Shown piece by piece: positions 1 through 8,664 of a DNA stretch of 20,570 nucleotides. The translations under genes and the position numbers were made by a program. The notes beneath the pieces are model-generated. The model was given only the letters and a program-made list of their open reading frames with translations. It ran no database searches and was not told the origin of the DNA. This DNA is from Bacteroidota bacterium (GTDB lineage Bacteria; Bacteroidota; Bacteroidia; Chitinophagales; Chitinophagaceae), in assembly GCA_947447835.1 (NCBI GenBank), contig CANFLP010000022.1, forward strand, positions 1 to 20,570, read 5' to 3'. Numbering within the stretch: position 1 is the stretch's first letter; the number at the start of each line of letters is the position of its first letter.

Positions 1-1569
1 AATAAAGTAGATACTTTGTATAAATGGTCAGAGGCACAAACGCCAAAGCAACCATTTATAGTTAAGAAGGAAATGGTACAGCCAGTATTCACGGAGTTGA
101 CCACAAGCAAATTTGATAAACATGTGGAGAATGACCATGTGGATTTTTACGCAGAACGTATAATCCCAAGAATGTTGTCTCAAGAGGGTCCTAAAGCCGC
201 AACAGGCGACTTAAATGGAGATGGCCTATCAGATGTGTTTATCGGAGGCGCTGGTGGAAAAGGCGGCGCTATTTACCTACAAACGGCAAATGGCCAATTT
301 GTCAAAAAAGAACAGGCGGCTTTTACATCATTTAACAACTTTGAAGATGTAGCTGCAGTATTTTTTGATGCAGACAAGGACGGTGATCTGGATTTATTGG
401 TAGGTGCAGGAGGTAACGATAAGTTAGTAGCGAGTGGGGAGTTGAATCATCGTTTATTTTTAAATGACGGCAAGGGTAATTTCACTTACCATGAAAATGC
501 ATTTCCTACGTTTGCATTTAATACAGGCGTAATGGTGCCATTGGATTATGATGGAGATGGCGATTTAGATGTATTTGCAGGGGCGCGTAATACCCCTTTA
601 AGATATGGAGTGACGCCTGCAAGTGCTATTTACGAAAATGATGGCAAGGGTAATTTTACAGAAAAAACTACAAGCATAGCGCCGCAGTTTGCAAAACTAG
701 GCATGGTTACAAGTGCGCTTTGGGGCGATGTAATAGGTAATCACAAAAATCAATTAATTGTAGTCGGTGATTATATGTACCCTGTTGTTTATTCGTTTAC
801 AAATGGAAAATTTGTTGAAGAAAAAACCAACATGGATAACTTGTTTGGCTGGTGGCAAAATATTCAGATTGCCGACTTGGATGGGGATGGGAATAATGAT
901 TTAATTATTGGTAATATGGGTGAGAATGGATATTTAAAACCAACGCCTGAAAATCCAGTGAAGTTATGGATGTATGATTTTGATGGCAACGAAAGTTTAG
1001 ATAAAATTTTGACAAGAGGAATAAACGGCAAAGATTATACGGTGTTTTTGAAAGCAGAAATGCAGGAACAAATCCCATTGATTAAAAAAGAAAATTTAAA
1101 CTACAAGGATTATGCTAAAAAAACGTTCCAGGAATTATTCAAGCCGGAGTTGATTGCGAAAGCGGAGCAGAAAACATACAACTATACTTCCTCTATTGTT
1201 GCCTGGGGTAAAGGCAAGGGGCAATTTGAAATACAAAGATTACCAAACCAAGTTCAGTTTTCGTCTTTAAATGCAACTTTGGTAATGGATGTAAATATGG
1301 ATCATAAACCAGACTTAGTAATGGGAGGAAATCAATTTGGATTCCTGCCACAGTTTGGACGTTTGGATGCGAATTACGGATTGGTATTAGTGAATAAAGG
1401 CAAGCATCAATTTCAAGTATTGGATGACAAAAATTCAGGACTAGCCATTACAGGTCAGGTAAGGGATATTGTTGCTTTGCCATCTAAATCCGCAACTCAG
1501 GTTTTATTTATTCGCAATGACGATTCCCCGGTTTTATTAAAACTGAACACTGTAAATTCTAAAAACTAA
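1..1569 (+). CDS. FG-GAP/VCBS-repeat surface protein, C-terminal part (5' end outside window)
   Basis: The frame is open to the left edge, so this is the last ~522 residues of a longer protein. It carries at least six calcium-type repeats of the DxNxDGxxD kind (GDLNGDGLSD, FDADKDGDLD, LDYDGDGDLD, ADLDGDGNND, YDFDGNESLD, MDVNMDHKPD), as in FG-GAP/VCBS beta-propeller proteins. It aligns by eye with the last ~515 residues of the next gene, sharing blocks such as GQVR, a DAxYG block and an IPxxKK block. The missing part therefore probably includes an ASPIC/UnbV domain and a lipoprotein signal. Only 4 bp separate it from the downstream paralogue, so the two are probably co-transcribed. Proteins of this type are predicted to be exported and often lie near SusC/SusD loci; no ligand is known. 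A TTG at 16 could be read as a start but lies inside the reading frame and is not believed. Confidence 0.88.
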   Translation, partial: NKVDTLYKWSEAQTPKQPFIVKKEMVQPVFTELTTSKFDKHVENDHVDFYAERIIPRMLSQEGPKAATGDLNGDGLSDVFIGGAGGKGGAIYLQTANGQFVKKEQAAFTSFNNFEDVAAVFFDADKDGDLDLLVGAGGNDKLVASGELNHRLFLNDGKGNFTYHENAFPTFAFNTGVMVPLDYDGDGDLDVFAGARNTPLRYGVTPASAIYENDGKGNFTEKTTSIAPQFAKLGMVTSALWGDVIGNHKNQLIVVGDYMYPVVYSFTNGKFVEEKTNMDNLFGWWQNIQIADLDGDGNNDLIIGNMGENGYLKPTPENPVKLWMYDFDGNESLDKILTRGINGKDYTVFLKAEMQEQIPLIKKENLNYKDYAKKTFQELFKPELIAKAEQKTYNYTSSIVAWGKGKGQFEIQRLPNQVQFSSLNATLVMDVNMDHKPDLVMGGNQFGFLPQFGRLDANYGLVLVNKGKHQFQVLDDKNSGLAITGQVRDIVALPSKSATQVLFIRNDDSPVLLKLNTVNSKN

Positions 1570-1573
1570 CAAC

Positions 1574-4500
1574 ATGATTTTGCGTAAATATAATTGGGTA
1601 GGTTTTGCTATTGTGTTGTTGTCAGCTTGTACTGCATCTCAAAAAAAGGAGACGCCTTTATTTGAGATGTTGAATGCAGAAAAAACAGGTATTCAATTTG
1701 AAAATAAATTACATCCAAATGAAGCGTTTAATATGTTTCATTATATGTACTATTACAATGGCGCAGGTGTAGGCACAGGGGATTTTAATAATGATGGTAA
1801 GATAGATGTATTTTTTGCATCCAATGAAGGCGCAAATCAAATGTATTTGAATAAGGGCGGCTTGAAGTTTGAAAACATAACTAAGCAAGCTCAAATCCCG
1901 CAAGACTCAGCTTGGAATACAGGTGTATCAGTGGTAGATATAAATAATGATGGGCTATTAGATATTTATATTTGTCGTTTAGGAAATTTTGAAAAATTCA
2001 AAGACAAGAATCAATTATTAGTATGCCAAGGCATTCAAAATGGGATACCTACATACAAGGACGAAGCGGCAAAATATGGTTTAGATTTTTCAGGTTTTAG
2101 TACACAAGCTACTTTCTTTGATTATGACATGGACGGCGACTTGGACATGTTCTTGTTGAATCATTCTGTGCATCAAAATGGAACATTTGCGCCAAGACAA
2201 AATTTCATGGGCACATTTGACCCTTTGTCTGGAGACCGCGTATTTAAAAACGATAACGGTCATTATGCGGATGTTACAAAGTCTACCCAAATTAATAGCT
2301 CCGCTATTAGTTATGGACTTGGTGTTGTGGTAAGTGATTTAAACTTAGATGGATGGCCAGACATTTATGCAGGGAATGACTTTCACGAAAATGATTATCT
2401 ATATATCAATCAAAAAAACGGGTCATTTAAAGATGAACGTGAAGACAGGTTAATGCATACAAGCCAGTATTCAATGGGGGTGGACGCTGCTGATGTAAAC
2501 AACGACGGATTTCCTGAAATTATATCCATGGATATGCTGCCTAAGGATCCTTATATTTTAAAACGTTCTTTAGGCGAAGACGACTATGATATTTTCAAGT
2601 ATAAAATTTCCGTAGGGTATTCCTACCAATTTACACGTAACAATTTGCAATGGAATAGACGCAATGGACATTTTAGCGAAGTAGGTATGTATGCTGGTGT
2701 ATTTGCAACAGATTGGTCATGGTCCACCTTGTTTATGGATTTTGACAATGATGGTTACAAGGATGTGTTCATTGCAAATGGAATACCAAAGCGCATGAAT
2801 GACATGGACTATGTGAATTATGTTTCTAATCAAGAGATACAAGAAAAAATTAGAGATAATAAAATGGGCGAAAAAGATATGTCTTTAATAGATCGTTTTC
2901 CCGAAATCAAAATCCCCAATCAATTTTTCTTAAACAAAGGAAATTTTTCATTTGATGACAAAGAAAAAGCTATCACTAATAATCCTAACTCTTATTCTAA
3001 CGGTGCAGCCTATGCCGACTTTGATAATGATGGCGACTTGGATTTAGTCGTGAATAATGTGAATGACAAATCTTTTATCTACGAAAATAAAACGAGCGCA
3101 GATAAGGGTAATCAATATGTAAACATAGCTTTAAAAGGTACCGAAAAAAATATAAATGCATTGGGCGCTAAGGTAATTATGTATACAGCTGGACAAGTGA
3201 GGACTTACGAAAAATATCCTGTAAAAGGATTCTTATCTAGTATGGAAATACCTTTACAAATTGGTTTAAAAAACACCAAGGTGGATTCAGCTTACTTAGT
3301 ATGGCCAGACAATAGTTTTCAAAAAATTGATTTAAATACAAAAAGAAACGCAACAATTAAATATACATATCAAAAAGGGTTGCCAAAATTCAATTATGAT
3401 TTATTGAATAATCATTGGCCTGTGAAAGGATATCCTGTGTCTGACATTACAGCAAGAACTGGTATTCAATTTAAACATGAAGAGAATGTGTTCCAGGAAT
3501 TTAATAGAGAACAGTTAGTGCCACAAATGAATTCAACCGAAGGACCTGCATTGGCAATTGCAGATGTTAATCACGATGCATTGGAGGATATTTTTATTGG
3601 AGGAGCAAGAGGATTTGCTGGAGCTTTATACTTGCAAGAAAAAAACGGAAAATTTATAAAATCGATTCAACCTGCACTGGCATTAGACAGTAACTACGAG
3701 GACGTTGATGCAGTTTGGTCTGATGTGAATAAGGATGGAAATTTGGATTTGATTGTAGGTAGCGGTGGTAATGAATACTATGGCAAGGACGTGAATATGT
3801 TGTCGAGGGTTTATTTAAATGACGGGAAAGGTGGCTTGAAAAAACTGGATAATGCTATACCAATATACAATCAAACTTCTGCTATCATTGCAAGTGATTT
3901 TAATAAGGACGGCTACCCCGATTTATTAATAACTAGCAGAGTGGTGGCAATGAGCTATGGTGCCCCAGCCGATTGTTTTTTGTTGTACAATACTGGTGAC
4001 GGTCATTTTAAAGATGTAACCGCTTCTGTGGCACCTGACTTGCAAAAAATAGGTTTAATAACAAATGCAACTGAAGCTGATATTAATGGGGATGGTAAAA
4101 AAGAAATTATACTTACACATCAATGGGGTGGAATAGATGTATTGTTCCCAAGTAATAATTGGAAGAAGAAAGTAATTACAACATTGCCAGGTTGGTGGAA
4201 TTTCACTTTCCCAGTAGATGTTGACGGCGATGGCGACTTGGATTTAATTGCTGGAAATCTTGGATTAAACACAAGACTGAAAGCGACTAAGGAAGAGCCT
4301 GTTAGGATGTATTACAATGACTTTGATGACAATGGTAAATTTGAACAAATTGTATCTTATTATTTACAAGGCAAAGAAATACCGTTTGCCAATAAGGATG
4401 AGATTCAAAGGCAAATACCGAAAGTAAAAAAGAACTTCCTGTATGCTGAAGATTTCGCTAAAGCAAAAATTACTGATATTTTCACTAAAGAAAAATTAAA

Positions 4501-4930
4501 AGCTGCAACCATTTACGAGGCGTATCATTTTGCAAATACCGTTTTCATTAATGATGGTAAAGGCAATTTCACTCCACAAAATTTACCTTGGGAGGCACAG
4601 GTAACAGCTTATAAAACAGCAGCTGTTTGTGATGCCAATGGAGATGCTTTACCAGACATCATATTAATGGGAAATTTTTATGACAACAATGTTCAAATGG
4701 GCAGATATGATGCTGATTATGGAACTGTTTTATTAAACAAAGGCAAAGGTCAATTTGAAGCAGTGCCGTTTAATGGGCTTGTTGTTAAAGGCCAAGTTCG
4801 ACGCATCAAACCAATTCAATTAGGAAAAGGACAGTCCTATGTATTAGGAATGAACTCCGATAGTTTAAGGATTATTCAAATGAATGGTGCGAAAGAAAAA
4901 AGTGGACCTAGTAAACCGGGTAATAAATAG
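1574..4930 (+). CDS. FG-GAP/VCBS-repeat lipoprotein with ASPIC/UnbV domain (CRTAC1-like)
   Basis: This 1118-residue exported protein begins with a lipoprotein signal: a hydrophobic stretch ending in LLSAC, with lipidated Cys19. About 14 DxNxDGxxD-type calcium-binding repeats run from about residue 69 to 1025 (for example GDFNNDGKID, FDYDMDGDLD, VDVDGDGDLD), arranged as two propeller-like halves. Between them, at about residues 515-590, is an ASPIC/UnbV-like segment containing GAKVIMYTAGQVR and VWPDN. In this family the repeats are expected to build beta-propellers that bind ligands or partners; no enzyme activity is known. The first half is followed by a second half homologous to the preceding gene product. 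The ATG lies 4 bp after the upstream stop. The 3' end overlaps the convergent gene by 23 bp and no terminator hairpin is visible. Family placement is secure; the ligand is unknown. Confidence 0.92.
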   Translation: MILRKYNWVGFAIVLLSACTASQKKETPLFEMLNAEKTGIQFENKLHPNEAFNMFHYMYYYNGAGVGTGDFNNDGKIDVFFASNEGANQMYLNKGGLKFENITKQAQIPQDSAWNTGVSVVDINNDGLLDIYICRLGNFEKFKDKNQLLVCQGIQNGIPTYKDEAAKYGLDFSGFSTQATFFDYDMDGDLDMFLLNHSVHQNGTFAPRQNFMGTFDPLSGDRVFKNDNGHYADVTKSTQINSSAISYGLGVVVSDLNLDGWPDIYAGNDFHENDYLYINQKNGSFKDEREDRLMHTSQYSMGVDAADVNNDGFPEIISMDMLPKDPYILKRSLGEDDYDIFKYKISVGYSYQFTRNNLQWNRRNGHFSEVGMYAGVFATDWSWSTLFMDFDNDGYKDVFIANGIPKRMNDMDYVNYVSNQEIQEKIRDNKMGEKDMSLIDRFPEIKIPNQFFLNKGNFSFDDKEKAITNNPNSYSNGAAYADFDNDGDLDLVVNNVNDKSFIYENKTSADKGNQYVNIALKGTEKNINALGAKVIMYTAGQVRTYEKYPVKGFLSSMEIPLQIGLKNTKVDSAYLVWPDNSFQKIDLNTKRNATIKYTYQKGLPKFNYDLLNNHWPVKGYPVSDITARTGIQFKHEENVFQEFNREQLVPQMNSTEGPALAIADVNHDALEDIFIGGARGFAGALYLQEKNGKFIKSIQPALALDSNYEDVDAVWSDVNKDGNLDLIVGSGGNEYYGKDVNMLSRVYLNDGKGGLKKLDNAIPIYNQTSAIIASDFNKDGYPDLLITSRVVAMSYGAPADCFLLYNTGDGHFKDVTASVAPDLQKIGLITNATEADINGDGKKEIILTHQWGGIDVLFPSNNWKKKVITTLPGWWNFTFPVDVDGDGDLDLIAGNLGLNTRLKATKEEPVRMYYNDFDDNGKFEQIVSYYLQGKEIPFANKDEIQRQIPKVKKNFLYAEDFAKAKITDIFTKEKLKAATIYEAYHFANTVFINDGKGNFTPQNLPWEAQVTAYKTAAVCDANGDALPDIILMGNFYDNNVQMGRYDADYGTVLLNKGKGQFEAVPFNGLVVKGQVRRIKPIQLGKGQSYVLGMNSDSLRIIQMNGAKEKSGPSKPGNK

Positions 4931-5840
4931 TTGACACCCATTTTTTAGGATCATTTTCTTGCAATCTATTTGTGTTATATACCACAAACGGGATAGCAGG
5001 AGAAGATTTTGATCGGTCATGCATATAGTTTTGCGTTTCTTCAAATGCATGAGCAACCTTGTTGACATTGCCAACCACTTTAACAGTTAATATATTCCCT
5101 AATACCATTTTTTTAATTTGAATATCATTTCCTTCCGGAATGGATTTGGCTAAAGGGTAGGCAACTTGTGCAAAAACTTCCTTTTCATTTAGTCTAGTAA
5201 TGTTCACCATAGGGTCGCCATGTATTGTTCCGTTATTTTTTTGAACATGTGCTTCCAACAAATGAATCATATTGTATAATTGAACTAGACTAGGGGTGTC
5301 CGCATATATTTGATGCGTAGTAGCCAATACGGAATCTTTTACACGCTCTTGTGTAATGGTAAAACCATATATGCCTTGTGTGGTAGAATAGTTTTTCCCT
5401 GCTGCTTCAAGCACGATGTTCATCTGTGCCTTAATTTTTTTGGACATCAAATAGTCTTGGATTCTTTGTATAGGCGAAACATGTCTATTGTCTATAATCG
5501 CTTCATATCTGATAAGACTACTATCCTTGCCACTCGCCACAGCCGAAAAAGTAACTGGTGTAGAAAAGTCTTCTAGTATAAAATTTGTTTTTGCTGACGA
5601 AAGGAAAGATTCCACTACTTCTAATTTACCTCCAGCTAGTATAAAGGTGTGGCCTTCGATACTTTTGTAAGGCATCCATTTATCCCAATATTGAATATTC
5701 ATGAGACCTCTTGTTACACCGGTGGAAGATTGAGGTACTACTAAGTTTTCTGTAACGACAATTTTATTAGGGATGAAAAGGTATATAATAAAGAATAAGA
5801 CAACTACTACGACTGTTGCGATTGTTTTAAACTGCTTCAT
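4908..5840 (-). CDS. Membrane-anchored SRPBCC / GyrI-like effector-binding protein
   Basis: The 310-residue protein starts with a short charged end and one hydrophobic helix (about residues 7-26, rich in V, F and I), consistent with an inner-membrane anchor or uncleaved signal. Two soluble parts follow. About residues 30-165 resemble a START/SRPBCC (polyketide cyclase-like) domain, with the typical NIQYWDKWMPY opening. About residues 170-308 resemble the GyrI/AraC-type small-molecule-binding fold, ending in the characteristic strand STIYYPV. Such folds bind hydrophobic or drug-like ligands; no DNA-binding domain is present. Its start codon is ATG, 24 bp downstream of a candidate promoter. The last 23 bp overlap the end of the VCBS gene on the other strand. 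The ligand and role are unknown. Domain assignment is from pattern memory and is moderately sure. Confidence 0.72.
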   Translation of the reverse strand: MKQFKTIATVVVVVLFFIIYLFIPNKIVVTENLVVPQSSTGVTRGLMNIQYWDKWMPYKSIEGHTFILAGGKLEVVESFLSSAKTNFILEDFSTPVTFSAVASGKDSSLIRYEAIIDNRHVSPIQRIQDYLMSKKIKAQMNIVLEAAGKNYSTTQGIYGFTITQERVKDSVLATTHQIYADTPSLVQLYNMIHLLEAHVQKNNGTIHGDPMVNITRLNEKEVFAQVAYPLAKSIPEGNDIQIKKMVLGNILTVKVVGNVNKVAHAFEETQNYMHDRSKSSPAIPFVVYNTNRLQENDPKKWVSTIYYPVY

Positions 5841-5864
5841 GGTATTAATTCTTTTTTATGCTCA

Positions 5865-5892
5865 CAAACATACAAAAAAATGCTTGTCGCAA
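5865..5892 (-). promoter_or_regulatory. Candidate promoter for the SRPBCC protein gene
   Basis: On the minus strand TTG (5890-5892) is followed after 17 bp by TATGTTTG (5865-5872), which fits the Bacteroidota sigma-ABfr pattern TTG...TAnnTTTG. Transcription would start near 5858, giving a leader of about 18 nt to the ATG. No equally good element is seen for the divergent GH65 gene. Confidence 0.45.
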
Positions 5893-5955
5893 TTCATCTA
5901 TAAATTGTTAAAAAATGAATCGATTAGTGTAAATTACTGGTTCAAATTGATTGAT

Positions 5956-8001
5956 ATGAGAAAGCTTGCAATACTTGCACTTACCACATTGTGCTATATA
6001 GTTGGAACTGCACAAGCGGTTAATCCTTGGAAATTAGAAGCCAAAAACTGGGACACTAAAAATTACTATGGTGTAACGGTAGCCAATGGAATGGTAGGTA
6101 TCGTGTCGGCACAAGAGCCTTTTAAAGTAAAAGATGTGGTACTCGCTGGTGCATATGATTTATATGGTCGCGGAAGAGTAAGTAATTTCTTACGCAGTTT
6201 TAATTTACTCAATATGCAAGTGAGTATTAACGGGGAACAAATAAATGCAAACAATACACAAAATTTTGTACAAAGCTTGGACATGAAAAACGCAAGCTTT
6301 ACAAGTAGCTTTGATATGGGAGATAAGGCTTCTGTAACGTATACTTACTATGCATTACGTCAGTTGCCATTCACTGTGTTGATGGATGTAACCGTTACTG
6401 CTAAAAAAGACATTGACCTAGGCGCAGCAAGTGTAATGGAAGCCCCTGATGCATTAAAAGAAGTACAAAATTATTACAATGAAATTGACAGACCGCATGT
6501 AGTCATAAGCTTGTTAACATCTTCCGCAAAAAGCCCTACAGGAAAATTATTGATGTGTGCATCTAATACCTTCTTATTTAGTGAGACGCATGGCGCAGAG
6601 CCGAGAGTGATTCATGAAATGTGGGATAACAATATGCACTTAATGAAATTTGGTAAAAAATTAAAAGCAGGTACTAGTTATCATTTTTCAATAGCAGGTA
6701 GCTCGGTTACCTCTGCACATCATGACGATCCGTTAAACGAAGCAGAGCGCATGACCATCTTCGCAAAATTAGAAGGGCGTGATCGTTTAATTGAACACCA
6801 TCAAACAGCATGGGCAGATTTATGGAAAAGTGATATTCAAATTACCGGCGACGATCAAGCACAACAGGATATTCATAGTATGTTGTATCATTTATATTCT
6901 TTTGTACGTGCAGGATCTAACTTAAGTCCATCACCAATGGGTTTGTCTGGTTTAGGATATAATGGACACGTGTTTTGGGATACTGAATTATGGATGTATC
7001 CTTCTTTGTTAGTATTACATCCAGAGATGGCAAAGTCCATGATACAATACAGATACGACCGTTTAGAAGCTGCAAGACGCAATGCATTTAATCATGGATT
7101 CAAAGGTGCCATGTTCCCTTGGGAAAGTGCTGGTACAGGTGTGGAAGAAACTCCAGTATGGGCATTAAGTGGTCCATTTGAGCATCATATTACAGCTTGT
7201 GTAGGATTTGCTACCTGGAATTATTTTTGTGTAACACAGGATAAAGAATGGTTGAAAAATACAGGCTGGACCTTATTAAAAGAAACTGCCGATTTTTGGG
7301 CAAGTAGGGTAGAGCGAAAAGGACCAGGACATTTCGAAATAAATGATGTTGTTGCAGCAGACGAGTGGGCTGAGAATGTAGATAATAATGCCTTCACCAA
7401 TGCAGCAGCTATTGCCAATTTACAAGCAGCCATTAAAGCAGCCAATATTTTGGGAATAAACCCGAATCCAGATTGGGATTATGTTGCTAAAAATATTCCT
7501 ATTTTAATTATGCCAGATACCGAAGGTGAAGGAAAGGGTGTAACAAGAGAACATGCTAGTTACAAAGGCGAAGGTATTAAGCAAGCAGACGTGAATCTAT
7601 TGGCTTATCCATTAAAAACGATTACCGCGACCGCACAAATTAAAAAAGACTTGGATTATTATTCAAAGCGAGTGCCTAATCAAGGGACTCCAGCCATGAC
7701 CCAAGCCATTTTTACTTTATTATATGCAAGGTTAGGGGAAACCGAAAAAGCACACCAGTTTTTCGTGGACGCCTATACCCCTAATTTAAACCCTCCATTT
7801 AGGGTGATTGCCGAAACCAAGGGAGGTACAAACCCCTACTTTGGAACCGGCGCCGGGGGGATCATTCAGTCATTATTAATGGGTTTTGGGGGATTGGATA
7901 TTACCGAAAAAGGGATTGTTCAATTGCCTAGTAAATTACCGGCCCAATGGAAAAAAATGACCATTACAGGCGTATTGGGCAAAACATACACAATACAATA
8001 A
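5956..8001 (+). CDS. Exported glycoside hydrolase family 65 enzyme (kojibiose hydrolase/trehalase type)
   Basis: The start is set at ATG 5956 because it gives a clean signal peptide (MRKLAILALTTLCYIVGTAQA). The 681-residue product has an N-terminal beta-sandwich (to about 270) and a GH65 (alpha/alpha)6 barrel containing GHVFWDTELW (337-346), a YRYDRLEAAR block and MFPWES. The segment AADEW with VDNNAFTN matches the GH65 general-acid region, giving Glu470 as acid. Near residue 620, where phosphorylases have a phosphate pocket, the sequence is IAETKGGTNPYFGTGAGG, giving Glu620 as a likely catalytic base. This matches, from memory, the hydrolytic GH65 enzymes of Flavobacterium (kojibiose hydrolase) rather than maltose or trehalose phosphorylases. 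It probably removes alpha-linked glucose from short disaccharides in the periplasm. It is likely co-transcribed with the small exported protein 21 bp downstream. The exact substrate is uncertain. Confidence 0.87.
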   Translation: MRKLAILALTTLCYIVGTAQAVNPWKLEAKNWDTKNYYGVTVANGMVGIVSAQEPFKVKDVVLAGAYDLYGRGRVSNFLRSFNLLNMQVSINGEQINANNTQNFVQSLDMKNASFTSSFDMGDKASVTYTYYALRQLPFTVLMDVTVTAKKDIDLGAASVMEAPDALKEVQNYYNEIDRPHVVISLLTSSAKSPTGKLLMCASNTFLFSETHGAEPRVIHEMWDNNMHLMKFGKKLKAGTSYHFSIAGSSVTSAHHDDPLNEAERMTIFAKLEGRDRLIEHHQTAWADLWKSDIQITGDDQAQQDIHSMLYHLYSFVRAGSNLSPSPMGLSGLGYNGHVFWDTELWMYPSLLVLHPEMAKSMIQYRYDRLEAARRNAFNHGFKGAMFPWESAGTGVEETPVWALSGPFEHHITACVGFATWNYFCVTQDKEWLKNTGWTLLKETADFWASRVERKGPGHFEINDVVAADEWAENVDNNAFTNAAAIANLQAAIKAANILGINPNPDWDYVAKNIPILIMPDTEGEGKGVTREHASYKGEGIKQADVNLLAYPLKTITATAQIKKDLDYYSKRVPNQGTPAMTQAIFTLLYARLGETEKAHQFFVDAYTPNLNPPFRVIAETKGGTNPYFGTGAGGIIQSLLMGFGGLDITEKGIVQLPSKLPAQWKKMTITGVLGKTYTIQ

Positions 8002-8022
8002 ATTTTAGTATTTTTATACTGC

Positions 8023-8586
8023 TTGAAAAAGGTAACAGCCATATTATTCTTGGGCATTATGCTATTTAATGGATTTGGATATCGCATTGTATCTAATTAT
8101 TTTGATCAAAGAGCATCTGAGCATTTGGTAAGTTTGATTGAAGAAAATAATTATAACGAATCTGAACTAATATCTATTAAAACGCCAATCAACTTGCCTT
8201 ACTATGCCAATAATCCAAAATTTGAAAGAGTTGATGGAGAAATGGTTATTAATGGTATCGTTTATCAGTATGTACAAAGAAGGGTTTACAATGATAGTGT
8301 TGAAATCAGAGTATTGCCTAACCAAGATCGCTTACACATTAAAAATGCACGTGAAGATTTTTATAAGTTAGCCGCAGATTTAGAACAAAAAGGAATTGAT
8401 AAAAAATCGGCTCCAATCAATAAGTCCAATGCAAAGCTCATCAGCTTTGATTATATAGCTCAAGACCATCAATGGTCTTTTACAAGTTTGGTCCCTAGTA
8501 AAATTGTATTTGGTAACAATTTTAATGAGGGTTTATTAAGCGTTTGTTTACCTATACAAGCGCCACCTCCAAAACAGATTGCTTAG
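8023..8586 (+). CDS. Small exported protein of unknown function, TTG start
   Basis: This 187-residue protein is not recognised as a named family. It begins at TTG 8023: no ATG lies between the upstream in-frame stop (7999) and the hydrophobic N-terminus, and an internal ATG at residue 13 would cut the signal in half. The first ~20 residues (KKVTAILFLGIMLFNGFGY) look like a signal peptide or membrane anchor. The mature part is charged and mixed alpha/beta, with blocks ISIKTPINLPYYANN, FERVDGEMVINGIVYQYVQ and YNDSVEIRVLPNQD, and it ends in a proline-rich tail (APPPKQ). The pattern recalls small hypothetical proteins of Chitinophagaceae found beside envelope genes. It lies 21 bp after the GH65 gene and immediately before a strong terminator, so it is probably the last gene of that unit. 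Confidence 0.75.
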   Translation: MKKVTAILFLGIMLFNGFGYRIVSNYFDQRASEHLVSLIEENNYNESELISIKTPINLPYYANNPKFERVDGEMVINGIVYQYVQRRVYNDSVEIRVLPNQDRLHIKNAREDFYKLAADLEQKGIDKKSAPINKSNAKLISFDYIAQDHQWSFTSLVPSKIVFGNNFNEGLLSVCLPIQAPPPKQIA

Positions 8587-8597
8587 TTTATTAAGCA

Positions 8598-8635
8598 ATC
8601 CTGCCAAATCATTTGGCAGGATATTTTTCTTTTTT
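8598..8635 (+). terminator. Rho-independent terminator after the GH65 unit
   Basis: A perfect 12-bp inverted repeat, ATCCTGCCAAAT and ATTTGGCAGGAT with a 1-nt centre (8598-8622), is followed by the T-rich run ATTTTTCTTTTTT. The effective loop will be a few nt larger in RNA. It sits 11 bp past the stop of the small exported protein and only 29 bp before the next start codon. Confidence 0.9.
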
Positions 8636-8649
8636 ACAATCTCACATTC

Positions 8650-8664
8650 TTTCAATTATTGAAA
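8650..8664. promoter_or_regulatory. Perfect palindrome against the haloperoxidase-like start codon
   Basis: TTTCAAT-T-ATTGAAA is a perfect 7-1-7 inverted repeat whose last base directly precedes the ATG at 8665. It could be an operator or a small RNA hairpin covering the ribosome site. The AT-rich context makes chance possible. No standard TAnnTTTG promoter is visible in the 29 bp after the terminator. Confidence 0.35.

Noticed and set aside
4865..5074. Minus-strand reading frame across the end of the VCBS gene
   Set aside because: It is out of frame with the SRPBCC gene it overlaps and has no domain-like features.
5773..5955. In-frame N-terminal extension of the GH65 gene
   Set aside because: It overlaps the start of the SRPBCC gene on the other strand, is low-complexity (Lys/Thr-rich) and would bury the clear signal peptide that begins at 5956.
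8659..8664. TTG start two codons before the haloperoxidase-like ATG
   Set aside because: Both give the same lipoprotein signal; ATG is the simpler choice, and the TTG is part of the palindrome.
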